DNA of 64,000 nt from Membranipora membranacea (lineage: Eukaryota; Bryozoa; Gymnolaemata; Cheilostomatida; Membraniporidae), in contig OU612071.1 of NCBI GenBank assembly GCA_914767715.1, forward strand, positions 20,332,948-20,396,947. The letters run 5' to 3'. Of this stretch, positions 54,011 to 64,000 are shown in pieces. Every line of letters begins with the position of its first letter. Within the stretch, counting starts at the first letter, position 1. A program made the position numbers and the translations under genes. The notes under the pieces are model-generated. The model saw only the letters and a list, made by a program, of their open reading frames with translations, was not told the origin of the DNA and did no database searches.

Positions 54011-57000
54011 GGAGCCAGACAGACAGACCGGCAAGAAGGAGCTCTAGATATAGCACAAGCTCTTAAAGAACGTCTAACAGATGAGCAGAAGTATGATATT
54101 CTGACGATCGGGAATTGTGACAAGTACAGCAAGGATCACGTGTTTCCTAGTACATAAAGATATGAGAGGAACAGATCGTTATTGAGAAGATGGCTGGAAA
54201 ATCACAAGTGGTTATTGTACAGTGAAGCAGAAGAAAGAGGATACTGTAAAGTATGTGTTCTGTTCGAAGCGAAACGGCCTGGCCTAGGTCAGTTAGTAAC
54301 CAGCAAGCTCATATAGCTCGAGAGAGGTAACAAATGCCTGGATGATCACAGCAAGAAAGGATACCACGCCAATGCAATGTCAGCTGCCGATGATTTTATC
54401 AGAAACTACCAGGATCGAACCAAAATGATAGACTCTTCGCTGAACACTGCGAAAAAGAAGAGTGAGGTCGTCATAGAGAAGGGTGTTCAATCTATTGTGA
54501 AGTGCGCTATATTCCTTGCTGGCCAGGGCCTTCCGTTTAGAGGTCATCGAAATCAAGAATTTTCTACCCAAAACCTTTCCATGTATGACGGGGACAATAT
54601 AGTCTCATCATCAGCCAATTCTGGAAAGTTTCTGGAACTGATCAAACTTTAAGCAGCAAGGATGGTGACCTCCGTACACATCTGGAGACATCAGCCCGAA
54701 ACCGCAAGTATGTGAGTAAAACCTCCCAAGAGAAGATATTGTCTCTAATATCTGATCAAGCTGAAAAATTAGTGGCTATAATAGAGTGTGACACTGGTAC
54801 TACTGGAAGGGCCATAGCTGCTAAGATCGAGGAGCTCATTGCCAAGCTATGTCTTGATGTTACAAAGCTGAAAGCAGTCACAACAGACGGAGCTGGGAAT
54901 ATGACTAGACACCTTAGAGGTGCAGCAGCTCCACTGAGAGAAAACCATCCTGGGCCTATCCACATTCACTGTTATAGCCACGTTCTAAATCTTGCCATTA
55001 TGCACGCTTGCCAGATTCAAACAGTCCAAAACATGATGGACACGGTACGTGTTATTCACTCCTTCATCCAGTCCCCAAAGCGAACGGACCATCTTCATGG
55101 AGTGATCCCCTCCACACAAGAAACAGGACACAAAAGAAAAAAGCTAAGAAATGTGTGCCGCACTAGGTGGGTCGAGAGATACGATACTTTGGAGACCATG
55201 ATTGCTATGTTACCTCATGTAATACAATGCTTCGAGGAGATTTCTTCAGGATCAGAGTGGAGCCAGGAGAGTAAGACGCAAGCTTCTGGATTACTCCACC
55301 GAATCTATAGCTTCAGCTTTGTTGTAGCACTGTCAGTTTGCTCAGGAATACTCAGTTTGACGAAGGGGCTCTGTATCCAGCTACGGACTAGAGGCTTTGA
55401 CCTGTACCAGGCAACAAGGTAAATTTCAAATATCAGAACTGGCTGGATGAGAAGTCAATGTCAGTGCTCGACCAATGTTAGACCTAGTTCTTATCACCTT
55501 GCTATCAGTCATCAGGCCTGTGTTCTGATCGGATTCTATCATTCATAACTTTTACTCATGAGATGTGATTTGAGATAAATTTGTATTATATAAAATCAGA
55601 GAAATAGGAATTAATGTTGATAGCGCTGCTCATCTGACAATGACTATATATTGGTAGGTCAATCACTATTGTGTAAAAGGAGCTATCAGATTTGAGCAGA
55701 AGCGAAGCAGGTGACGATGCTGTATGCAGCTTCAGTCAGCCTTTGTGAGAAGATCAACATCGAACTATCCGTACCCGAACAGCTTCGAAACAAAGAAACA
55801 GAGCTAATGCGCCTAGTAGCTCACCTGAGGAGTATTACCGCAGGAATCTAATTCTGCCATTTCTAGATGATATCATCTCTGAGATGAATGCTAGGTTGGT
55901 AACAAATTCATTGTCAATTACCATTTTTAATTTTACTAAAAATCATTGGAGTCACAGAAGTTCAGCTGACTAAACTTCACTTTCTGCATCTCAACTACAA
56001 ACTGAGTAACAAACCAGCTACACATTTGTTGTGATAACCAAAGTTCACTTTGCTTTCAGGTTCACAGCAGATTCATCAGATATCTATAAGCTGGCGCTGT
56101 TAATCCCCGAGGCACTCAAGCAGATGTATAATGAAGAGTGGCAATGACAGGATCTACAATAGGCTGCAAGTGGGTGTAACTGACCATACTTCATTTGAGG
56201 TGAGTAATACGCTACAATAGATCGACCAAGATGTCAAAAACTACCGTCCTTACAAGGAGTTTTATTTGTATTGAATTATTGGAAGTTAAACTCCTTGTAC
56301 AACACAAACACAAATTCCAAGATTTGCAGAGTTATGTGCTCTTTATCCATGAGCAAGCGACTCAGAGAGTAAAGGCTGTCAATAGTTCAAAGAAATGATT
56401 TTATCAGATTAATATATCCCAATAAAATTATCTTCATTTCCAAAGCTCAACTCAGTGTTTAGATCAGGTTTATGACTTTTCTTTCAAAAGATTGAGCTTC
56501 GAAGATGGTACACTAAGTGGGAGGACCAAACTTCTGAGGTGCCTGCGGATGCCCTCAAAGCTATAAAGAGCTGTGATAGTAGCCTCTACCCGAACATCGC
56601 CACACTACTAAACCTCTTCCTAGTCACACCAACTACATCCTGTGAACCAGAGAGAGTGTTCAGCCAGCTCAAGAATATAAAAAAACAGCTATAAGGTCAA
56701 CCATGAGCCAGGATAGACTATTTTTATATTATGGTTATCCTCTTTAGGCCATATGTGGAATTATTAATCTGAAATCTTGGACGCATAGTAAGTGATTCTC
56801 TGTTGTTTATCTAATAAAAGTGTTATACTGAAACTATACCCAATTTGCTTCAGGCGGCCCCCTTGACCCCCGCCCTGGTGGAGGGACCCTCTAAAACTTT
56901 CCAGATCCGCCCCTGGACCCAACTTATAGTAAGCGGTATAGTTAATTATCATTCTTGGTGGCATTTCGTTGAACGTTCAATAAGCGAAACTTTGTAAAGA

Positions 57001-57081
57001 CAGTCTCAACTCGTGTTAGTTATGAATTGGTTGTTTCTAGTTAAATCGCTCAACTTGGTAAGTTAAATGTCAATATTTTAG

Positions 57082-57313
57082 AATATGCCCCAGGCTGTTT
57101 AAATCTCTGCAAGAGCACATAGAGGAGCGGAGTAAGCCTCAGTTATCAGATATCACGCCACCAACACTTGCATCAAAAGGCACAGTGTACAGTAGTCTTG
57201 ATAAGATCGAAAATATGATGGACCAAAAACGAAGAGGCCTGCACACTAAACCTCACTTCATTACTGAAGCTGAGCTTCACCTAGAAAAAAATAGAGCGAC
57301 TAGAGGAAAAGGA
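57082..57313 (+). CDS. Orphan exon, unknown protein
   Basis: After a TATTTTAG acceptor the plus strand is open for ~77 codons to a GTAAGC donor at 57,314. It reads ICPRLFKSLQEHIEERSKPQ, SDITPPTLASKGTVYSSLDK, MMDQKRRGLHTKPHFITEAE and LEKNRATRGKGR. It is charged and mostly helical in appearance, with no stop and good splice sites. I do not recognise the family. It lies between the hAT end (56,915) and the dispersed repeat at 57.7 kb and may belong to the same unidentified element as that repeat. Confidence 0.45.
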
Positions 57314-57704
57314 AGAGTAAGCAACACATCCAAGTCTCTGTGTAAATTTCAGGATTTCACACCCAGCAAACCTCTATATCTATTATAGTTAGACAATCCG
57401 ATGCAACATGTAATTTATTTATCCACAGAGCTCATAAAAAATTGTATAAATATTTATGTGAGGATTTAATTGCTATCATCAGCAAACACAAACTCTGAAT
57501 GTCTCATGTTTGCAGATTCTTCTGTTCCAGGATAGCATATGTATGCATATGCACATGCACAGGCTGGCATGTATAACCTTAGTATAGGTATCTTTTGCAT
57601 TCATGTTTTGACTTACAACCAGTTCCTCTGCATCAGCAAACTTGGAAACTGTTGAAATTGAAGAGAAAAGGTATCCTTTGACATTTTTCCCTGTCATATA
57701 TGTG

Positions 57705-58140
57705 GAAATTACTGTGTAGAAAATCAGTCAACATGTGAAAGCCAAATATAAACTAGAAATACACCAGAGGTATGTCAATTTAAACTTTTAATTCTGATTC
57801 AAATTCTAATTTTTCGATGATATACATAATTTGAAGCTTATCATAGTATTACTACATTTTGAATGAATATTTTTAGAAAACCCTTTTTAATTTCGTATTA
57901 GAACATTTAATGGTAAAGTTTGTTTCTCAAGATAAGTGGATTAGTGTGACTGTGTTTTTTGAAACAATTTCAGGTTTCAGACTTTACAGACATTCAAGGG
58001 AGTATGAATTAATGAGTAAATAAGCCAATCATAGTTCAGTGAACTTTGACTAAAAATTCTAGTTAAAGTAAAAAAGAGTTCTACAATTAACCTGCGTGGC
58101 TTAAAGTTTTTAGATAACTTTATAATGTTATTATTTCATT
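57705..58140 (-). repeat. Inverted partner of the repeat at 400-806
   Basis: See the first copy. Here, on the plus strand, a CAATTTCAG acceptor near 57,973 and a Cys-rich phrase (CHICGNYCVENQSTC) just before the block hint at exons of an unidentified element. Confidence 0.75.
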
Positions 58141-59441
58141 TGTATTGCCTCACTTTCAATATTACTAGACATGAATAAACAAAATAAAATGTAGTTACAA
58201 AATATGGTTAGTTACCGATTCATCGATAGCCTAAGGTAGGGCTGAAATTCTTCTTTGCCTTTCTTGTTGGCTTTGTTAAATTGGTTTACAGTGAAATCAT
58301 TAGCGAATCAAGAAGAAGAAGTACCATACAGAGATACCAAGTAAATGGGGACGGAGGAGGGCTTACACAGCTCGCTCCTCAGTAGCTATGTCTTTAATCC
58401 CTGTTAAACCAATTGATTGGCATTTCTAAATCAGACACTTGAGATGATACAAAATATGATTGCAGAAGAAGTTACCTTTTACTCATTGCACTGTGCTGAA
58501 TGAGCTTATTTCAAGCGCTGTGTTATGCCAAAGCTAGGGAAATGTGTAAAGGGATTGAGTCATTCTCCGGTATTTTGGATGTGATCAGTGCCAATTACAA
58601 GGTGCCCATACACACAGATTTCTATAAATATACTTTTCTAAGGTTAGGAACTTCAGTCTTTGCACTGATAAATCATCCACAGCCAAAATAAATCATGAAC
58701 ATCACACAGAGCACATATCCGTAAAAATCGAACCGGTAGATAAGATAAAAACAAACCCCATTGATCGTATGCACTATCTTGTTTTTAGCACCATGCGGCC
58801 AGTCTTGAATATGGGGATCGATACAAAAAAAACGGTTCGTGGCAACTAAATTTTTGTGCTGTTGCTGTCTTCAGTGACATATCTAGGCAAGCACAAAGAG
58901 AATTAGACCATTAAGCTCGGTCTCTGAAAGTTTTACCACATTCAAAAGCTTCTGAGTTACACAGTTTTTTATTGGAAGCATGTGAAATGATTTTGAGATT
59001 CATTTGAGCGAAGAGCAGTATGATCACAATCTGTGCCTGTCACAATAACACCTCTTTTAACTATTTACTTTTTTCAAATAATCATTTTGATAAATTTTGA
59101 GTAAAAACACAATGAGGGAGCTGTCTTCTGGGATCCAAAACTTGAACCCATCAAACATTTCTAGCTTGATGAGGATGGTGATGAAATATTTGAATTAGAT
59201 AAAGCAGAAAGGAAGGTAATGTGACACAATTACTTACAAAATAAAGGAATTATTGTGTCTTAGTACAAGTCAGGAAATTCTGTCAATAGGGTTCGTTTTG
59301 TTGATTTAATAGGTTTTTGCCAATAATCTGATTTCTGAGACATAACTGAGTACCAAAGTTAAGCCCTTCTCAATGTTAGCCTGATAAAATAGTTCTCAGT
59401 TTTTGTTTCAGGCTAAAAAGAACGTTATTATTCATCTATTA
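58141..59441. other. Unassigned DNA
   Basis: No feature supported. One 63-codon plus-strand frame at 58,500 has no domain signal. Confidence 0.4.
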
Positions 59442-60860
59442 AGGAACTCACTCGATGAACCTGATGGCCATGGCTGACTCTTGTTATCGTTTCATCTTTG
59501 TGGACAATGGACAGCTCGGTTGTGAGGCGGATGGGGGTGTCTGGGAGTGGTCAAACTTCAATCGTAGAATGCAGTGTGGTAGGGTTCAACTAAGATATAA
59601 GAAACTTCTTGCACATAATAGGCTACATTTCGAGTCCCATCAATATTTTGGGCTTATTCACAAATGTAGATCCCTTTATTTCATGATGTCAACTCCATCC
59701 AACAATCAAACTTGGGTACATCCCCCGCTGCACACTTATAAAGCAAGGCAAAGATTGCAGCTACATATATAGTATCCAGTAAATTATCTTCTTTCTTTTT
59801 TACAATTCTATTCGACCTTGAAAAAAGCAACATGAGCGTTGTTATTTTTAAGCTCAACTTAGACTTCCTATTTTATTAGTAATGTTCTGCTTTCAGGAGA
59901 AGCGAGGTTAACATGTCCCGAACCAGTTGACAAGCATATGCTACCATATTTCATTGTCGGGGACGAGGCCTTCCCTCTCAAGCCCTACCTCATCCAGCCT
60001 TTCCCTGGTAGAGATAATAGGAAAAATGAGGAACATAGAATATATAACTATAGACTGTCTAGAGCTCGCAGGGTCATTGAAAACACTTTTGCTGAGTTCA
60101 ACATTTGGAGTCGTAGCAACTTGCGTGCAGCACACTACATAATTGTGCGAGTTGTACGAAAAGGCTAGTTTCACAATCACTCTTTTCATAATAGAAAATC
60201 AAAACTGGCCGCATGACGAGGTTGGGGTGTTATGATGTACTAAAGTTTAGCCATAGCTATGATGACAGTTGAGGTTGTGCTGTAGTGTGATTCAGCTGAA
60301 AAGTCACTTGCATTTATGTTTTCAAACTGACAGGACTGGTCAAGCCAACTTGTTCTGTTGAAATCAATATTTGAGTTTTCACAGAGGCATCTTTCTGTAA
60401 ACCGAACTGAATGAAAATTAGGATACTACTATATAACAAAACTACTCGTGGTTATGTACATGCTTGTGAAAGGTTATTGTAAACATCCTGGCCATAAAAA
60501 ATGATAATATCATAGTCATTATCATAAAACTCCGTTTTATTGATTCAAGACAGCAATGAGATAATTTGGCATTGTTGTACATGGCAAAAAGCTTATCAAC
60601 ATAGAGTTGAGCTCTGTAAAAAAACAACTGGACATCTCAAAGATTTATTTGATCTCTAACTACAAAACTGAGGACAAAATTTGAGGCTCCACAACAACAC
60701 GGTGATCTCTAGATCCTACCCAGATACCACGGTCATGGTACCACCAAGCGACCGACGAGGAGCTATCACAGACAGCTTATGAACTGTCCCATGTGATCAC
60801 TTCAAGAGCTTTCCAAAGGATGCACATTGACAGAAAGTATTCAGCTATAGGTGTACCAAA
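59442..60860 (+). repeat. Harbinger 3' module, copy 2
   Basis: Direct repeat of 38,769-40,213 with scattered substitutions and small indels (for example a ~20-bp deletion near 60,551). It leaves the match at GTGTACCAAA, after which copy 1 has Gypsy DNA and this copy has unrelated sequence. Confidence 0.85.
59444..60168 (+). pseudogene. PIF/Harbinger transposase, C-terminal half (copy 2)
   Basis: Nearly identical to copy 1: GTHSMNLMAMADSC with the second catalytic Asp, GGVWEWSNF, then after a TTTCAG acceptor at 59,895 LPYFIVGDEAFPLKPYL and RARRVIENTFAEFNIW. Differences from copy 1 are mostly single bases. The N-terminal half is absent, so it is not functional alone. Confidence 0.8.
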
Positions 60861-61064
60861 ATCTATCTGTTGCCCAGTTACAGCTTCGCAGGTATAGCTC
60901 TTGGACCTATTTTAATTGTATTGAGAAATTATTGTTATATAGATACTAGGTTATATTTTTCATTTTACTTTTTGGTATTTCTATTATTTAAAATCAATTT
61001 CCTACTGCATCTGAATTATTTGCTTATAATGTTTTGTTATCATTATAATTTGGGTAACATTTCT

Positions 61065-61490
61065 TCTAGGAATAAATATTATGAAAAATATATTAGCCCT
61101 CACTCCTTTGAAACCTTTCCGGAATGTCGGCATGGCCAGCTGCCAACATGTGAAATAGCTGATGATGGTAGTAGACTTGAGCCTGGTTACCTAAATCCAG
61201 GTGTGAAATATGGATTGGCAAGCTTAGTTAGTTGAACAAAGCCCGTCTTTCTGTGTGTGGCATCTATCAGAAAACTATATGTACTTGTGGAGCTAGATAT
61301 GATAATGGTTGCGTGGCTCCAACTGGAATAATAACACATCTATGTTTCAGAAATTTAGGGTAAGCTGATCGAAGATTTGAGAAACATCATTGTCGACATG
61401 GCGGAGGCAGTAAACAGCGCAGGCCCTCATAGCACAAGTGAGCTGGAGAGCTTTCACAGCTGCCTCAAATCCATCATTCTGGTATAGTAA
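61065..61490 (+). pseudogene. Decayed coding fragments, family unknown
   Basis: After a TTTCTTCTAG acceptor (~61,070) a frame reads ECRHGQLPTCEIADDGSRLE to 61,235. Then, in other phases, NKARLSVCGIYQKTICTCGA (~61,238) and GPHSTSELESFHSCLKSIIL (~61,420). The last phrase resembles the C-terminal part of some DDE-type transposases of marine animals, from memory only. The pieces may belong to one gene but the frame is broken. Confidence 0.3.
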
Positions 61491-61721
61491 ACATGGAAAA
61501 AAATCAATAACTTGGAAAATGGCGATGGAATAACTGTTTTGGTGATGAACAACAATTATTGGTATTTTACAGGGTTCAACTTACAATAATGCATCATAAT
61601 GAGAACTGCCTAAGGCCAGTATAGCTTCGCGGGGATGAAAAACCCTGTCGCAGAATTCAAAGGTCAAAAGCCACCATACAGACTCCAACTGTCCAATAAT
61701 AATGTGAGAGGAAGGCCCAAC

Positions 61722-61790
61722 CAGTGGCGGATCTGCCACTTCCCCACTGCCAGCCATGGAGGGACCCTCCTATTCACTCAAAAAAGCAAA
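61722..61790 (+). repeat. hAT-like terminal sequence
   Basis: CAGTGGCGGATCTGCCACTT and GGAGGGACCCTCC resemble the hAT end at 56,915 (CAGGGGCGGATCTGG ... GAGGGTCCCTCC). No transposase or opposite end is visible nearby, so it is probably a fragment. Confidence 0.4.
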
Positions 61791-62010
61791 AAATTCTGCT
61801 TATTTTAGTGAAAACTGCATCAAAATCGACTGAACAGTTCTTGTTCAGTAGATATTTCATTTTTTTTGTCTAGTCACTATGACACAAATAACCATAATTG
61901 ACTCCTTGTGTTTAGTCCAAATATAGATGTATTGTAATACATGATACACAGTCATCATTGTAAAAATCTGTGAGCAGTTATGTTTGTGCTTACATATCAA
62001 GGTGAATTGT

Positions 62011-64000
62011 AGTCATTTGGTAGAAAACTTTTTCGTCGAATGGTCAATTGGTAGAATGACTTTTCGTCGATTTTCTACCAGGTGACCACAACCCCTTGGT
62101 CATTTGGTAGAAAATTCTTGGTCAGTATGTCAAAAAATAAATTTGATTATATTACTGATTTATATATTGTATTCCTACCACTTATTGAGCCTAGAGAGAA
62201 AATGTGCCTCATAGGAGTGCTCATATGTACCAGATATCACAGTATCAGCAGTTGATTGGTTGGTGAGTAAAAAGAAACTCTGGAGTGAAAACTAACTTAA
62301 GACAGGCCTATTCTGAAAAGTGAGTGAGTATATATACTTTAAAGTTGTTATCAAACAATGTAGGTAACTGCCAGTTGTAGCTTTTCTACAGTTAGTTTAC
62401 ACTCATTATATTACAATGTGGAGGCTGCCACATAAGAGAAAAAGTTTTAACAATGAGTTAACAAAGAGTAAACACCTTAGTTTCAAGCTTTTCCCTTCTG
62501 ATCTTCCTCTGATGTAGATGCAGCAATAGTCGGCCAACTATATATGGAGTGCAGAAAACTGAAAATGGAGTGAGTGAATACAAGAGTCTTGGCCAATAAT
62601 AATGAAGTAACCAGTTTGAGATGTGTCAAGTCGTATTTATACATGCTTGTGACTCAAAACGCCAGTGTTGAGCCAGGGAGGGCGGGTGTATCCCATCCCA
62701 TCCTCCCTGGTTGAGCAGGGGTTGGTTTTTTTCTTGATGCAATGAAAGACAGCATACACTAGCTACAGTTCCTATAGGTGTCTATTAGTTTCCTCAAATA
62801 ACATTCATATGCTGCCCTTGATTTTATTGATGTTCAATTTGTCCACGGACAACAATTTTTAGCTCAATTTCCAAATGACGATCAAATCAATACTATTTGA
62901 GTACTCACAGGGGGCGGCACATGAAGCCTGGCGGCACATGAAACCTGGCACCAAGAACCCCCCTTCCGGTTTCAGTTTGCTCAACGGTTTCCCTCCCTCC
63001 CCTACTTGCGGCTGGCTTGCCACCTCAGTGAAAAATATGGACCAATCAGCTGGCTTCCATCCTGCTTTTCCAACCATCCAATACTTCTCAAAGTATGCCA
63101 TCAAACTTGTAACTCCATTCATATGCTCTAGCTGTTTCGCCTTAACCTGAAGGTAGGCGAATCCCACTTCTACGTGATTCAGTGGCAGAAGTGGCATAGC
63201 ATAGAGCATCCTCGTAAGCTTGTAAACATCCTGCTTCTTTCTGTACTCTGATTGCAGCCCTTGAGTGCGGTGGACACCTTGGCTGAAATGGAAATGACAG
63301 CCACACATCTTCAGTTCCGGAAATACTGATGCCACGGCATTCCATAATGCTGTAAGAAAGAATTATATAATTACAGACAGAGTAGAGGTTGAAGGTGAAT
63401 AACACTAGTCGGAGAGTTGGTGATAAAGCCTAGCATAATGATTGTGTTATCCTAAGAAATGGTGAGTTAGCGATTCCTTGATCACCCAGCAGTCAACCTG
63501 ATAACTAAAGCTGCCTGTAGCCTGTCTTAACAAGCTTGTTAAGACAGGCTAAGCTGACTGGTGGTCACGAAATGATACCCAATTGCCTAGTGCCCAGCTC
63601 AACATGCAGATAATAAGAAGGGAAGATTATTTGTTTTTTAATAAAGTTGTGACCATTTACTCATGAAATGATGTCCAATTGCCTAGCGCCCAACCCAACA
63701 TGCACATAATAAGAAGGGAAGATTTTAAAAATTGTGACCATTTGACATTCTAAATACAAAGCTGGCTTCAGTTCTAAAACAAAATACTAGCCTGAGAAAG
63801 GAAATACACTATTTCCTCCGTAATAATGTCAGTAACTGATACAAAATAGTTTTTTCTCGCACTGAAGGGGCATAAACTCTTACCCATTTCAAAATCTGAC
63901 ATGATGTACTTCACATCTTTCTCCGGAACAAGCTCTGAGATTTTCCGTAACACCTAGATAAATATAAAGTAAGGAAGTTACATAAGAAATGTTGTTCACC
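62011..64000 (-). mobile_element. FLYWCH-MULE transposon, copy 2 (cut by the window end)
   Basis: The left terminal repeat (62,011-62,238) is intact and inverted relative to 50,216-50,450. From 62,256 to the window end the sequence follows copy 1 (45,352-47,108) at ~97% identity, including the 32-bp palindrome and the 45.77-kb GC-rich inverted motif. The rest of the gene should lie beyond 64,000. Confidence 0.85.
62909..63953 (-). CDS. MULE transposase exons 6-7, copy 2 (partial)
   Basis: Exon 6 (63,884-63,953) encodes VPEKDVKYIMSDFEM with the second catalytic Asp; exon 7 (62,909-63,349) encodes ASVFPELKMCGCHFHFSQGV and the helical region to GFLVPGFMCRQASCAAP. Both are open and match copy 1 with a few residue changes (for example R/L in exon 6, where VLRKISELVPE looks closer to the family than copy 1's VLWKISVLVPE). 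The upstream exons are outside the window, so activity cannot be judged. This copy has its left end and no visible lesion. Confidence 0.7.

Larger units (their letters stand above)
50590..56695 (+). pseudogene. hAT transposase gene (TTF/DUF4371/dimerisation), broken
   Basis: Exon 1 (50,590-50,638) reads MKKRTSLTLDSFFTTKM before a GTAAGT donor. Short repeated exons follow near 50,943, 53,652 and 53,961. From 53,961 the main part reads RRWLENHKWLLYSEAEERGY, CKVCVLFEAKRPG (TTF-type zinc finger) and GVQSIVKCAIFLAGQGLPFR. From 54,655 it continues SKDGDLRTHLETSARNRKY, LKAVTTDGAGNMTRHLRGA (catalytic Asp region), HIHCYSHVLNLAIMHA and CRTRWVERYDTLETM. The C-terminal dimerisation region is at 56,489-56,695 (TTSCEPERVFSQLKNIKKQL). 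This layout matches 52-kDa-repressor-like (THAP12/ZMYM-type) hAT proteins without their THAP. Stops near 54,155 and 54,313, a shift near 54,640 and a stop at 56,693 inactivate it. Confidence 0.75.
50590..56915 (+). mobile_element. hAT transposon with DUF4371-type transposase, hosting a Harbinger
   Basis: A plus-strand element. The right end, read inward, is CAGGGGCGGATCTGGAAAGT (reverse complement of 56,896-56,915), a well-known hAT terminal pattern. The left end was not found and seems lost next to the MULE at 50,450. Exons run from ~50,590 to 56,695. A complete Harbinger insertion occupies 50,983-53,467. The coding region has stops and frameshifts. GACCCAAC follows the right end and would be the target duplication, but no left partner is available. 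Confidence 0.7.

Overview
This window looks like intergenic DNA from an animal, probably an aquatic invertebrate. The reasons are an AT-rich background, split genes with GT/AG introns, a class A GPCR, a tRNA-derived SINE, and a dense mix of animal-type transposons. I cannot name the phylum. No rRNA, intact cellular tRNA, CRISPR array or bacterial-style operon is visible. Almost everything recognisable is mobile DNA, much of it broken and nested. The one clear host-type gene is a GPCR on the minus strand (14.25-15.25 kb), with a decayed paralogue at 23.4-24.2 kb and a fragment at 16.7 kb.

Layout. 0-0.8 kb: a 157-bp tandem duplication, then a block repeated in inverted orientation at 57.7-58.1 kb. 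2.68-9.06 kb: a decayed plus-strand transposon gene joining an OTU-type protease domain to a MULE transposase. It is split by a 3.85-kb element with ~105-bp inverted ends (3.95-7.80 kb) that carries its own minus-strand MULE remnant. 9-14 kb: mostly unassigned DNA with short tandem repeats, a perfect-looking hairpin and two orphan exons. 14-24 kb: GPCR, SINE, and a 23-bp minisatellite (19.6-22.1 kb) split by a 2.6-kb LTR-like insertion flanked by GTGG. 24.43-28.22 kb: a long-inverted-repeat element flanked by a 9-bp direct repeat, with SINE-like sequence in both arms and a dead LINE inside. 28.97-33.25 kb: a dead hAT transposon containing a nested THAP/P-like element with 32-bp perfect inverted ends. 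34.6-36.4 kb: a putative transposase fragment and a LINE reverse transcriptase fragment.

38.8-64 kb: two modules occur twice in the same order and orientation. These are the 3' half of a Harbinger transposase (38.77 and 59.44 kb) and a FLYWCH-MULE transposon (45.35 and 62.01 kb). Copy 1 also contains the 3' half of a Ty3/Gypsy element (40.2-44.46 kb: RNase H, integrase, extra post-pol ORFs, 509-bp 3' LTR). Between the two modules lies a hAT element (about 50.6-56.9 kb). It has repeated N-terminal exons and a Harbinger insertion (50,983-53,467, TAA duplication) placed exactly at an exon's splice donor.

The genes do not form a pathway. The window records layered insertion, duplication and decay. 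The items most worth following are the zinc-finger/coiled-coil ORFs downstream of Gypsy pol, the OTU-MULE fusion, the PHD-like/FLYWCH MULE, the THAP element nested in a hAT, and the SINE-containing foldback element. Family assignments rest on motifs read by eye; no database search was run.
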